From Auanema rhodensis (Eukaryota; Nematoda; Chromadorea; Rhabditida; Rhabditidae): 64,000 nt of DNA. Position 1 is the stretch's first letter. The number at the start of each line of letters is the position of its first letter. A program made the translations under genes and the position numbers. The DNA is taken from positions 12,348,131 to 12,412,130 of the forward strand of contig OZ059894.1 of NCBI GenBank assembly GCA_964057225.1, read 5' to 3'. The notes below the pieces were generated by a model. That model was given only the letters and a program-made list of their open reading frames with translations. It did not search any database and was not told where the DNA came from. Below, one piece after another: positions 1 through 13,011 of the stretch.

Positions 1-230
1 AACTGAACAACATATGCTCGTCGAGGTTAAACAAGATTGATTATCATTCAACGAAACGTTTGTATATATGAATGAACTCAACTATTATTTCACAAATAAG
101 CCAATGCAACTATCTTTTCTCATGTGAGACAAATTGAAGCCTAATTTGATGAGAACTTTAGAACAGTTGCAGTGACTTACACATGAAAACACATGCCAAA
201 CAGTTTTTTCTATCTCACAGTACAACAAAA
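1..230 (+). repeat. Reference A-type monomer (230 bp) with internal landmarks
   Basis: This copy serves as a coordinate frame. Positions 1-16 are the AACTGAACAACATATG anchor. Positions 17-50 are the A-type head (CTCGTCGAGGTTAAAC, then GATTGATTATC). Positions 51-60 are ACGAAACGTT, carrying two CpGs. Positions 61-100 are an AT-rich stretch that in most copies ends with two CCAAT pentamers; in this copy the first is broken (CACAAATA). Positions 123-129 are TGTGAGA, and 213-219 its inverted partner TCTCACA. Positions 160-177 hold the nearly invariant AGAACAGTTGCAGTGAC block. Positions 181-200 carry a CACATG direct repeat, and 203-209 a T run that varies in length between copies. Counted G+C is 75 of 230 bases (33%). 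Confidence 0.93.
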
Positions 231-460
231 AACTGAACAACATATGAACATTGTGGTTGAACATGATAAGTCATCAATTAACGAAACGTTTGTATGAATG
301 AATGAACTTAACTATTATTTCACCAATAAGCCAATGCAACTATCTTTTCTCATGTGAGACAAATTGAAGCCTAATTTGATGAGAACTTTAGAACAGTTGC
401 AGTGACTTACACATGAAAACACATGCCAAACAGTTTTTTCTATCTCACAGTACAACAAAA
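231..460 (+). repeat. Reference B-type monomer (230 bp)
   Basis: This copy has the alternative head, ATGAACATTGTGGTTGAA followed by CATGATAAGTCATCAATTAACG. It replaces the TCGAGG-containing A head over about monomer positions 14-50, while the anchor, the AAACGTTT core and the rest of the unit align directly. The preceding tail ends TACAACAAAA, the usual partner of B heads. The next unit (461-690) has the same head, so two near-identical B units sit side by side. Other B copies carry GATGAG instead of GATAAG in the palindrome and GTTCGT instead of GTTTGT after the core. Confidence 0.9.
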
Positions 461-3090
461 AACTGAACAACATATGAACATTGTGGTTGAACATGATAAG
501 TCATCAATTAACGAAACGTTTGTATGAATGAATGAACTTAACTATTATTTCACCAATAAGCCAATGCAACTATCTTTTCTCATGTGAGACAAATTGAAGC
601 CTAATTTGATGAGAACTTTAGAACAGTTGCAGTGACTTACACATGAAAACACATGCCAAACCGTTTTTCCTATCTCACAGTATAACAAGTAACTGAACAA
701 CATAAGCACGGCGAGGTTAAACGAGATTGATCATCATTAAACGAAACGTTTGTATATATGAATGAACTTAACTATTATTTCACCAATATGCCAATACAAC
801 AACTTTTTTTAATGTGAGACAAATTGCAGCATAATTTGATGAGAACTTTAGAACAGTTGCAGTGACTCACACTTGAAAACACATGTCAAACCGTTTTTTT
901 TATCTCACAGTACAACAAAAACTGAGCAACATATGAACATTGTGGTTGAACGTGATGAGTCATCATTCACCGAAACGTTCGTATATATTATATGAATCAA
1001 CTATTATTTCACCAATAAGCCAATGCAACTATCTTTTCTCATGTGAGACGAATTGAAGCCTAATTTGATGAGAACTTTAGAACAGTTGCAGTGACTTACA
1101 CATGAAAACACATGCCAAACAGTTTTTTCTATCTCACAGTATAACAAAAAACTGAACAACATATGAACATTGTGGTTGAACATGATAAGTCATCAATTAA
1201 CGAAACGTTTGTATGAATGAATGAACTTAACTATTATTTCACCAATATGCCAATAGAACAACTTTTTTTAATGTGAGACAGATTGCAGCATAATTTGATG
1301 AGAACTTTAGAACAGTTGCAGTGACTCACACTTGAAAACACATGCCAAACCGTTTTTTTTTCTCACAGTACAACAAAAAACTGAGCAACATATGAACATT
1401 GTGGTTGAACATGATGAGTCATCATTTACCGAAACGTTCGTATATATTATATGAATCAACTTAACAAATATTTCACCAATATGCCAATACAACAACATTT
1501 TTTTTAATGTGAGACAAATTGAAGCCTAATTTGATGAAAACTTTGAAACAGTTGCAGTGACTCACACATGAAAACACATGCCAAACCGTTTTTTCTATCT
1601 CATAGTATAACAAGTAACTGAACAACATATGAACATTGTGGTTGAACATGATAAGTCATCAATTAACGAAACGTTTGTATATATGAATGAACTTAACTAT
1701 TATCTCACCAATATGCCAATAGAACAACTTTTTTTAATGTGAGACAGATTGCAGCATGATTTGATGAGAACTTTAGAACAGTTGCAGTGACTTACACATG
1801 AAAACACATGCCAAACAGTTTTTTCTATCTCACAGTATAACAAGTAACTGAACAACATAATCACGTCGAGGTTAAACAAGATTGATCATCATTCAACGAA
1901 ACGTTTGTATATATGAATGAACTTAACTATTATCTCACCAATATGCCAATAGAACAACTTTTTTTAATGTGAGACAGATTGCAGCATGATTTGATGAGAA
2001 CTTTAGAACAGTTGCAGTGACTCACACTTGAAAACACATGCCAAACCGTTTTTTTTATCTCACAGTACAACAAAAAACTGAACAACATATGAACATTGTG
2101 GTTGAACATGATAAGTCATCAATTAACGAAACGTTCGTATATATGAATAAACTTAACTATTATTTCACCAATAAGCCAATGCAACTATCTTTTCTCATGT
2201 GAGACAAATTGAAGCCTAATTTGATGAGAACTTTTGAACAGTTGCAGTGACTTACACATGAAAACCCATGCCAAACAGTTTTTTCTATCTCACAGTATAA
2301 CAAGTAACTGAACAACATATGCTCGTCGAGGTTAAACAAGATTGATTATCATTCAACGAAACGTTTGTATATATGAATGAACTCAACTATTATTTCACTA
2401 ATAAGCCAATGCAACTATCTTTTCTCATGTGAGACAAATTGAAGCCTAATTTGATGAGAACTTTAGAACAGTTGCAGTGACTTACACATGAAAACACATG
2501 CCAAACAGTTTTTTCTATCTCACAGTACAACAAAAAACTGAACAACATATGAACATTGTGGTTGAACATGATAAGTCATCAATTAACGAAACGTTTGTAT
2601 GAATGAATGAACTTAACTATTATTTCACCAATAAGCCAATGCAACTATCTTTTCTCATGTGAGACAAATTGAAGCCTAATTTGATGAGAACTTTAGAACA
2701 GTTGCAGTGACTTACACATGAAAACACATGCCAAACAGTTTTTTCTATCTCACAGTATAACAAGTAACTGAACAACATATGCTCGTCGAGGTTAAACAAG
2801 ATCGATTATCATTCAATGAAACGTTTGTATATATGAATGAACTTAACTATTATTTCACCAATAAGCCAATGCAACTATCTTTTCTCATGTGAGACAAATT
2901 GAAGCCTAATTTGATGAGAACTTTAGAACAGTTGCAGTGACTTACACATGAAAACACATGCCAAACAGTTTTTTCTATCTCACAGTATAACAAGTAACTG
3001 AACAACATATGCTCGTCGAGGTTAAACAAGATCGATTATCATTCAATGAAACGTTTGTATATATGAATGAACTTAACTATTATTTCACCA

Positions 3091-6000
3091 ATATGCCAAT
3101 ACAACAACTTTTGTTAATGTGAGACAAATTGCAGCATAATTTGATGAGAACTTTAGAACAGTTGCAGTGACTCACACTTGAAAACACATGTCGAACCGTT
3201 TTTTTTATCTCACAGTACAACAAAAACTGAGCAACATATGAACATTGTGGTTGAACGTGATGAGTCATCATTTACCGAAACGTTCGTATATATTATATGA
3301 ATCAACTATTATTTCACCAATAAGCCAATGCAACTATCTTTTCTCATGTGAGACAAATTGAAGCCTAATTTGATGAGAACTTTAGAACAGTTGCAGTGAC
3401 TTACACATGAAAACACATGCCAAACAGTTTTTTCTATCTCACAGTATAACAAAAAACTGAACAACATATGAACATTGTGGTTGAACATGATAAGTCATCA
3501 ATTAACGAAACGTTTGTATGAATGAATGAACTTAACTATTATTTCACCAATAAGCCAATGCAACTATCTTTTCTCATGTGAGACAAATTGAAGCCTAATT
3601 TGATGAGAACTTTAGAACAGTTGCAGTGACTTACACATGAAAACACATGCCAAACAGTTTTTTCTATCTCACAGTATAACAAGTAACTGAACAACATATG
3701 CTCGTCGAGGTTAAACAAGATCGATTATCATTCAATGAAACGTTTGTATATATGAATGAACTTAACTATTATTTCACCAATAAGCCAATACAACAACTTT
3801 TTTTAATGTGAGACAAATTGAAGCCTAAGTTGATGAGAACGTTGGAACAGTTGCAGTGACTTACACATGAAAACACATGCCAAACCGTTTTTCCTATCTC
3901 ACAGTATAACAAGTAACTGAACAACATAAGCACGGCGAGGTTAAACGAGATTGATCATCATTAAACGAAACGTTTGTATATATGAATGAACTTAACTATT
4001 ATTTCACCAATATGCCAATACAACAACTTTTTTTAATGTGAGACAAATTGCAGCATAATTTGATGAGAACTTTAGAACAGTTGCAGTGACTCACACATGA
4101 AAACACATGCCAAACCGTTTTTTTTATCTCACAGTACAACAAAAACTGAGCAACATATGAACATTGTGGTTGAACGTGATGAGTCATCATTTACCGAAAC
4201 GTTCGTATATATTATATGAATCAACTATTATTTCACCAATAAGCCAATGCAACTATCTTTTCTCATGTGAGACAAATTGAAGCCTAATTTGATGAGAACT
4301 TTAGAACAGTTGCAGTGACTTACACATGAAAACACATGCCAAACAGTTTTTTCTATCTCACAGTATAACAAGTAACTGAACAACATAATCACGTCGAGGT
4401 TAAACAAGATTGATCATCATTTAACGAAACGTTTAAATATATGAATGAACTCAACAATTATTTTACCAATATGCCAATGCAACAACATTTTCTAATGTGA
4501 GACAAATTGAAGCCTAATTTGATGAGAACTTTAGAACAGTTGCAGTGACTTACACATGAAAACACATGCCAAACAGTTTTTTCTATCTCACAGTATAACA
4601 AGTAACTGAACAACATAATGACGTCGAGGTTAAACAAGATTGATCATCATTCAACGAAACGTTTGTATATATGAATGAACTTAACTATTATTTCACCAAT
4701 ATGCCAATAGAACAACTTTTTTTAATGTGAGACAGATTGCAGCATAATTTGATGAGAACTTTAGAACAGTTGCAGTGACTCACACATGGAAACACATGCC
4801 AAACCGTTTTTTCTATCTCACAGTACAACAAAAACTGAGCAACATATGAACATTGTGGTTGAATTTGATGAGTCATCAATTAACGAAACGTTCGTATATA
4901 TGAATAAACTTAACTATTATTTCACCAATATGCCAATACAACAACATTTCTTTTAATGTAAGACAAATTGAAGCCTAATTTGATGAAAACTTTGAAACAG
5001 TTGCAGTGACTCACACATGAAAACATATGCCAAACCGTTTTTTCTATCTCATAGTATAACAAGTAACTGAACAACATATGAACATTGTGGTTGAATTTGA
5101 TGAGTCATCAATTAACGAAACGTTCGTATATATGAATAAACTTAACTATTATTTCACCAATAAGCCAATGCAACTATCTTTTCTCATGTGAGACAAATTG
5201 AAGCCTAATTTGATGAGTACTTTAGAACAGTTGCAGTGACTCACACATGAAAACACATGCCAAACAGTTTTTTCTATCTTACAGTATAACAAGTAACTGA
5301 ACAACATATGCTCGTCGAGGTTAAACAAGATTGATTATCATTCAACGAAACGTTTGTATATATGAATGAACTTAACTATTATTTCACCAATAAGCCAATA
5401 CAACAACTTTTTTTGATGTGAGACAAATTGAAGCCTAAGTTGATGAGAACGTTGGAACAGTTGCAGTGGCTCACACATGAAAACACATGCCAAACCGTTT
5501 TTCCTATCTCACAGTATAACAAGTAACTGAACAACATAAGCACGGCGAGGTTAAACGAGATTGATCATCATTAAACGAAACGTTTGTATATATGAATGAA
5601 CTTAACTATTATTTCACCAATATGCCAATACAGCAACTTTTTTTAATGTGAGACAAATTGCAGCATAATTTGATGAGAACTTTAGAACAGTTGCAGTGAC
5701 TCACACTTGAAAACACATGTCAAACCGTTTTTTTTATCTCACAGTACAACAAGTAACTGAACAACATAAGCACGTCTAGGTTAAACAAAATTGATCATAG
5801 TTTAACGAAACGTTTAAATATATGAATAAACTTAACTATTATTTCACCAATATGCCAATAGAACAATTTGTTTTAATGTGAGACAGATTGCAGCATACTT
5901 TGATGAAAACTTTAGAACAGTTGCAGTGACTCACACATGGAAACACATGCCAAACCGTTTTTTCTATCTCACAGTACAACAAAAACTGAGCAACATATGA

Positions 6001-6539
6001 ACATTGTGGTTGAATTTGATGAGTCATCAATTAACGAAACGTTCGTATATATGAATAAACTTAACTATTATTTCACCAATATGCCAATACAACAACATTT
6101 CTTTTAATGTAAGACAAATTGAAGCCTAATTTGATGAAAACTTTGAAACAGTTGCAGTGACTCACACATGAAAACATATGCCAAACCGTTTTTTCTATCT
6201 CATAGTATAACAAGTAACTGAACAACATAAGCACGTCAAGGTTAAACAAAATTGATCATAGTTTAACGAAACGTTTGAATATATGAATGAACTTAACTAT
6301 TATCTCACCAATATGCCAATAGAACAATTTGTTTTAATGTGAGACAGATTGCAGCATACTTTGATGAGAACTTTAGAACAGTTGCAGTGACTCACACATG
6401 GAAACACATGCCAAACCGTTTTTTCTATCTCACAGTACAACAAAAAATGAGCAACATATGAACATTGTGGTTGAATTTGATGAGTCATCAATTAACGAAA
6501 CGTTCGTATATATGAATAAACTTAACTATTATTTCACCA
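3091..6539 (+). repeat. HOR copy 1 of a 15-monomer, 3,449 bp unit
   Basis: Every landmark in this interval reappears 3,449 bp downstream, for example the CGTGATGAG head, the TTTGATGTGAG variant at 5,413 and the GCAGTGGCTCAC variant near 5,465. Only two substitutions were noticed between the copies (G at 3,193 against A at 6,642; G at 4,620 against C at 8,069). Similarity upstream of about 3,075-3,105 is lost, because the aligned unit at 6,500 has GTTCGT and GAATAAAC where this copy has GTTTGT and GAATGAAC. That places the left edge within one monomer rather than at its anchor. Confidence 0.9.
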
Positions 6540-9500
6540 ATATGCCAATACAACAACTTTTGTTAATGTGAGACAAATTGCAGCATAATTTGATGAGAAC
6601 TTTAGAACAGTTGCAGTGACTCACACTTGAAAACACATGTCAAACCGTTTTTTTTATCTCACAGTACAACAAAAACTGAGCAACATATGAACATTGTGGT
6701 TGAACGTGATGAGTCATCATTTACCGAAACGTTCGTATATATTATATGAATCAACTATTATTTCACCAATAAGCCAATGCAACTATCTTTTCTCATGTGA
6801 GACAAATTGAAGCCTAATTTGATGAGAACTTTAGAACAGTTGCAGTGACTTACACATGAAAACACATGCCAAACAGTTTTTTCTATCTCACAGTATAACA
6901 AAAAACTGAACAACATATGAACATTGTGGTTGAACATGATAAGTCATCAATTAACGAAACGTTTGTATGAATGAATGAACTTAACTATTATTTCACCAAT
7001 AAGCCAATGCAACTATCTTTTCTCATGTGAGACAAATTGAAGCCTAATTTGATGAGAACTTTAGAACAGTTGCAGTGACTTACACATGAAAACACATGCC
7101 AAACAGTTTTTTCTATCTCACAGTATAACAAGTAACTGAACAACATATGCTCGTCGAGGTTAAACAAGATCGATTATCATTCAATGAAACGTTTGTATAT
7201 ATGAATGAACTTAACTATTATTTCACCAATAAGCCAATACAACAACTTTTTTTAATGTGAGACAAATTGAAGCCTAAGTTGATGAGAACGTTGGAACAGT
7301 TGCAGTGACTTACACATGAAAACACATGCCAAACCGTTTTTCCTATCTCACAGTATAACAAGTAACTGAACAACATAAGCACGGCGAGGTTAAACGAGAT
7401 TGATCATCATTAAACGAAACGTTTGTATATATGAATGAACTTAACTATTATTTCACCAATATGCCAATACAACAACTTTTTTTAATGTGAGACAAATTGC
7501 AGCATAATTTGATGAGAACTTTAGAACAGTTGCAGTGACTCACACATGAAAACACATGCCAAACCGTTTTTTTTATCTCACAGTACAACAAAAACTGAGC
7601 AACATATGAACATTGTGGTTGAACGTGATGAGTCATCATTTACCGAAACGTTCGTATATATTATATGAATCAACTATTATTTCACCAATAAGCCAATGCA
7701 ACTATCTTTTCTCATGTGAGACAAATTGAAGCCTAATTTGATGAGAACTTTAGAACAGTTGCAGTGACTTACACATGAAAACACATGCCAAACAGTTTTT
7801 TCTATCTCACAGTATAACAAGTAACTGAACAACATAATCACGTCGAGGTTAAACAAGATTGATCATCATTTAACGAAACGTTTAAATATATGAATGAACT
7901 CAACAATTATTTTACCAATATGCCAATGCAACAACATTTTCTAATGTGAGACAAATTGAAGCCTAATTTGATGAGAACTTTAGAACAGTTGCAGTGACTT
8001 ACACATGAAAACACATGCCAAACAGTTTTTTCTATCTCACAGTATAACAAGTAACTGAACAACATAATCACGTCGAGGTTAAACAAGATTGATCATCATT
8101 CAACGAAACGTTTGTATATATGAATGAACTTAACTATTATTTCACCAATATGCCAATAGAACAACTTTTTTTAATGTGAGACAGATTGCAGCATAATTTG
8201 ATGAGAACTTTAGAACAGTTGCAGTGACTCACACATGGAAACACATGCCAAACCGTTTTTTCTATCTCACAGTACAACAAAAACTGAGCAACATATGAAC
8301 ATTGTGGTTGAATTTGATGAGTCATCAATTAACGAAACGTTCGTATATATGAATAAACTTAACTATTATTTCACCAATATGCCAATACAACAACATTTCT
8401 TTTAATGTAAGACAAATTGAAGCCTAATTTGATGAAAACTTTGAAACAGTTGCAGTGACTCACACATGAAAACATATGCCAAACCGTTTTTTCTATCTCA
8501 TAGTATAACAAGTAACTGAACAACATATGAACATTGTGGTTGAATTTGATGAGTCATCAATTAACGAAACGTTCGTATATATGAATAAACTTAACTATTA
8601 TTTCACCAATAAGCCAATGCAACTATCTTTTCTCATGTGAGACAAATTGAAGCCTAATTTGATGAGTACTTTAGAACAGTTGCAGTGACTCACACATGAA
8701 AACACATGCCAAACAGTTTTTTCTATCTTACAGTATAACAAGTAACTGAACAACATATGCTCGTCGAGGTTAAACAAGATTGATTATCATTCAACGAAAC
8801 GTTTGTATATATGAATGAACTTAACTATTATTTCACCAATAAGCCAATACAACAACTTTTTTTGATGTGAGACAAATTGAAGCCTAAGTTGATGAGAACG
8901 TTGGAACAGTTGCAGTGGCTCACACATGAAAACACATGCCAAACCGTTTTTCCTATCTCACAGTATAACAAGTAACTGAACAACATAAGCACGGCGAGGT
9001 TAAACGAGATTGATCATCATTAAACGAAACGTTTGTATATATGAATGAACTTAACTATTATTTCACCAATATGCCAATACAGCAACTTTTTTTAATGTGA
9101 GACAAATTGCAGCATAATTTGATGAGAACTTTAGAACAGTTGCAGTGACTCACACTTGAAAACACATGTCAAACCGTTTTTTTTATCTCACAGTACAACA
9201 AGTAACTGAACAACATAAGCACGTCTAGGTTAAACAAAATTGATCATAGTTTAACGAAACGTTTAAATATATGAATAAACTTAACTATTATTTCACCAAT
9301 ATGCCAATAGAACAATTTGTTTTAATGTGAGACAGATTGCAGCATACTTTGATGAAAACTTTAGAACAGTTGCAGTGACTCACACATGGAAACACATGCC
9401 AAACCGTTTTTTCTATCTCACAGTACAACAAAAACTGAGCAACATATGAACATTGTGGTTGAATTTGATGAGTCATCAATTAACGAAACGTTCGTATATA

Positions 9501-9988
9501 TGAATAAACTTAACTATTATTTCACCAATATGCCAATACAACAACATTTCTTTTAATGTAAGACAAATTGAAGCCTAATTTGATGAAAACTTTGAAACAG
9601 TTGCAGTGACTCACACATGAAAACATATGCCAAACCGTTTTTTCTATCTCATAGTATAACAAGTAACTGAACAACATAAGCACGTCAAGGTTAAACAAAA
9701 TTGATCATAGTTTAACGAAACGTTTGAATATATGAATGAACTTAACTATTATCTCACCAATATGCCAATAGAACAATTTGTTTTAATGTGAGACAGATTG
9801 CAGCATACTTTGATGAGAACTTTAGAACAGTTGCAGTGACTCACACATGGAAACACATGCCAAACCGTTTTTTCTATCTCACAGTACAACAAAAAATGAG
9901 CAACATATGAACATTGTGGTTGAATTTGATGAGTCATCAATTAACGAAACGTTCGTATATATGAATAAACTTAACTATTATTTCACCA
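6540..9988 (+). repeat. HOR copy 2 of the 15-monomer, 3,449 bp unit
   Basis: Directly abuts copy 1 and repeats its order of 15 monomers. The match ends near 9,990: the next unit carries ACATTTCTTTTAATGTAAG where the start of copy 2 has ACTTTTGTTAATGTGAG. Near-identity over 3.4 kb, compared with clearly divergent neighbouring monomers inside each unit, indicates a recent duplication of a 15-monomer block. An assembly duplication of a collapsed or expanded repeat is the alternative. Confidence 0.9.
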
Positions 9989-12900
9989 ATATGCCAATAC
10001 AACAACATTTCTTTTAATGTAAGACAAATTGAAGCCTAATTTGATGAAAACTTTGAAACAGTTGCAGTGACTCACACATGAAAACACATGCCAAACCGTT
10101 TTTTCTATCTCATAGTATAACAAGTAACTGAACAACATAAGCACGTCAAGGTTAAACAAAATTGATCATAGTTTAACGAAACGTTTAAATATATGAATGA
10201 ACTTAACTATTATCTCACCAATATGCCAATAGAACAATTTGTTTTAATGTGAGACAGATTGCAGCATACTTTGATGAGAACTTTAGAACAGTTGCAGTGA
10301 CTCACACATGGAAACACATGCCAAACCGTTTTTTCTATCTCACAGTATAACAAGTAACTGAACAACATAAGCTCGTCGAGGTTAAACAAGATTGATCATT
10401 TTTTAACGAAACGTTTAAATATATGAATGAACTTAACAATTATTTTACCAATATGCCAATGCAACAACTTTTTTTAATGTGAGACAAATTGCAGCCAAAT
10501 TTGATGAGAACTTTAGAACAGTTGCAGTGACTCACACTTGAAAACACATGCCAAACCGTTTTTTTTTCTCACAGTACAACAAAAAACTGAGCAACATATG
10601 AACATTGTGGTTGAACATGATGAGTCATCATTTACCAAAACGTTCGTATATATTATATGAATCAACTTAACAAATATTTCACCAATATGCCAATACAACA
10701 ACATTTTTTTTAATGTGAGACAAATTGAAGCCTAATTTGATGAAAACTTTGAAACAGTTGCAGTGACTCACACATGAAAACACATGCCAAACCGTTTTTT
10801 CTATCTCATAGTATAACAAGTAACTGAACAACATATGAACATTGTGGTTGAACATGATAAGTCATCAATTAACGAAACGTTTGTATATATGAATGAACTT
10901 AACTATTATTTTACCAATAAGCCAATGCAACTATCTTTTCTCATGTGAGACAAATTGAAGCCTAATTTGATGAGAACTTTTGAACAGTTGCAGTGACTTA
11001 CACATGAAAACACATGCCAAACAGTTTTTTCTATCTCACAGTATAACAAGTAACTGAACAACATAATCACGTCGAGGTTAAACAAGATTGATCATCATTC
11101 AACGAAACGTTTGTATATATGAATGAACTTAACTATTATCTCACCAATATGCCAATAGAACAACTTTTTTTAATGTGAGACAGATTGCAGCATGATTTGA
11201 TGAGAACTTTAGAACAGTTGCAGTGACTCACACTTGAAAACACATGCCAAACCGTTTTTTTTATCTCACAGTACAACAAAAAACTGAACAACATATGAAC
11301 ATTGTGGTTGAACATGATAAGTCATCAATTAACGAAACGTTCGTATATATGAATAAACTTAACTATTATTTCACCAATAAGCCAATGCAACTATCTTTTC
11401 TCATGTGAGACAAATTGAAGCCTAATTTGATGAGAACTTTTGAACAGTTGCAGTGACTTACACTTGAAAACACATGCCAAACAGTTTTTTCTATCTCGCA
11501 GTATAACAAGTAACTGAACAACATATGCTCGTCGAGGTTAAACAAGATTGATTATCATTCAACGAAACGTTTGTATATATGAATGAACTTAACTATTATT
11601 TCACCAATATGCCAATACAACAACTTTTTTTAATGTGAGACAAATTGAAGCCTAATTTGATGAGAACTTTAGAACAGTTGCAGTGACTTACACATGAAAA
11701 CACATGCCAAACCGTTTTTCCTATCTCACAGTATAACAAGTAACTGAACAACATAAGCACGGCGAGGTTAAACGAGATTGATCATCATTAAACGAAACGT
11801 TTGTATATATGAATGAACTTAACTATTATTTCACCAATATGCCAATACAACAACTTTTTTTAATGTGAGACAAATTGCAGCATAATTTGATGAGAACTTT
11901 AGAACAGTTGCAGTGACTCACACTTGAAAACACAGGTCAAACCGTTTTTTTTATCTCACAGTACAACAAGTAACTGAACAACATAAGCACGTCAAGGTTA
12001 AACAAAATTGATCATAGTTTAACGAAACGTTTAAATATATGAATAAACTTAACTATTATTTCACCAATATGCCAATAGAACAATTTGTTTTAATGTGAGA
12101 CAGATTGCAGCATACTTTGATGAAAACTTTAGAACAGTTGCAGTGACTCACACATGGAAACACATGCCAAACCGTTTTTTCTATCTCACAGTACAACAAA
12201 AACTGAGCAACATATGAACATTGTGGTTGAATTTGATGAGTCATCAATTAACGAAACGTTCGTATATATGAATAAACTTAACTATTATTTCACCAATATG
12301 CCAATACAACAACATTTCTTTTAATGTAAGACAAATTGAAGCCTAATTTGATGAAAACTTTGAAACAGTTGCAGTGACTCACACATGAAAACACATGCCA
12401 AACCGTTTTTTCTATCTCATAGTATAACAAGTAACTGAACAACATAAGCACGTCAAGGTTAAACAAAATTGATCATAGTTTAACGAAACGTTTAAATATA
12501 TGAATGAACTTAACTATTATCTCACCAATATGCCAATAGAACAATTTGTTTTAATGTGAGACAGATTGCAGCATACTTTGATGAGAACTTTAGAACAGTT
12601 GCAGTGACTCACACATGGAAACACATGCCAAACCGTTTTTTCTATCTCACAGTATAACAAGTAACTGAACAACATAAGCTCGTCGAGGTTAAACAAGATT
12701 GATCATTTTTTAACGAAACGTTTAAATATATGAATGAACTTAACAATTATTTTACCAATATGCCAATGCAACAACTTTTTTTAATGTGAGACAAATTGCA
12801 GCCAAATTTGATGAGAACTTTAGAACAGTTGCAGTGACTCACACTTGAAAACACATGCCAAACCGTTTTTTTTTCTCACAGTACAACAAAAAACTGAGCA

Positions 12901-13011
12901 ACATATGAACATTGTGGTTGAACATGATGAGTCATCATTTACCAAAACGTTCGTATATATTATATGAATCAACTTAACAAATATTTCACCAATATGCCAA
13001 TACAACAACAT
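9989..13011 (+). repeat. 10-monomer HOR segment (lag 2,307 bp)
   Basis: The expanded B unit ending at 10,704 recurs ending at 13,011, giving a lag of 2,307 bp, or ten monomers. The match runs from about 9,900-11,835 to 12,207-14,142. Both copies share the rare CCAAAACG change (10,635 and 12,942), the TTGATCATTTTTTAACG head, and a GCATGATTTG body. This is the shortest member of the series that fills 10-22 kb. Confidence 0.82.

Larger units (their letters stand above)
1..3090 (+). repeat. Left mosaic of A and B monomers without a full HOR
   Basis: About 13 monomers of mixed classes. Units at 1-460 (TGCTCG head, then a B head) reappear at about 2,307-2,766 with a lag of 2,306, but the match does not continue into the next unit. 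Two near-identical B units lie at 231-690. Units with the head CTCGTCGAGG and GATCGATTATC lie at about 2,767 and 2,997 as a near-identical adjacent pair. An expanded B unit lies near 1,440. Nothing other than satellite is present. Confidence 0.8.
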
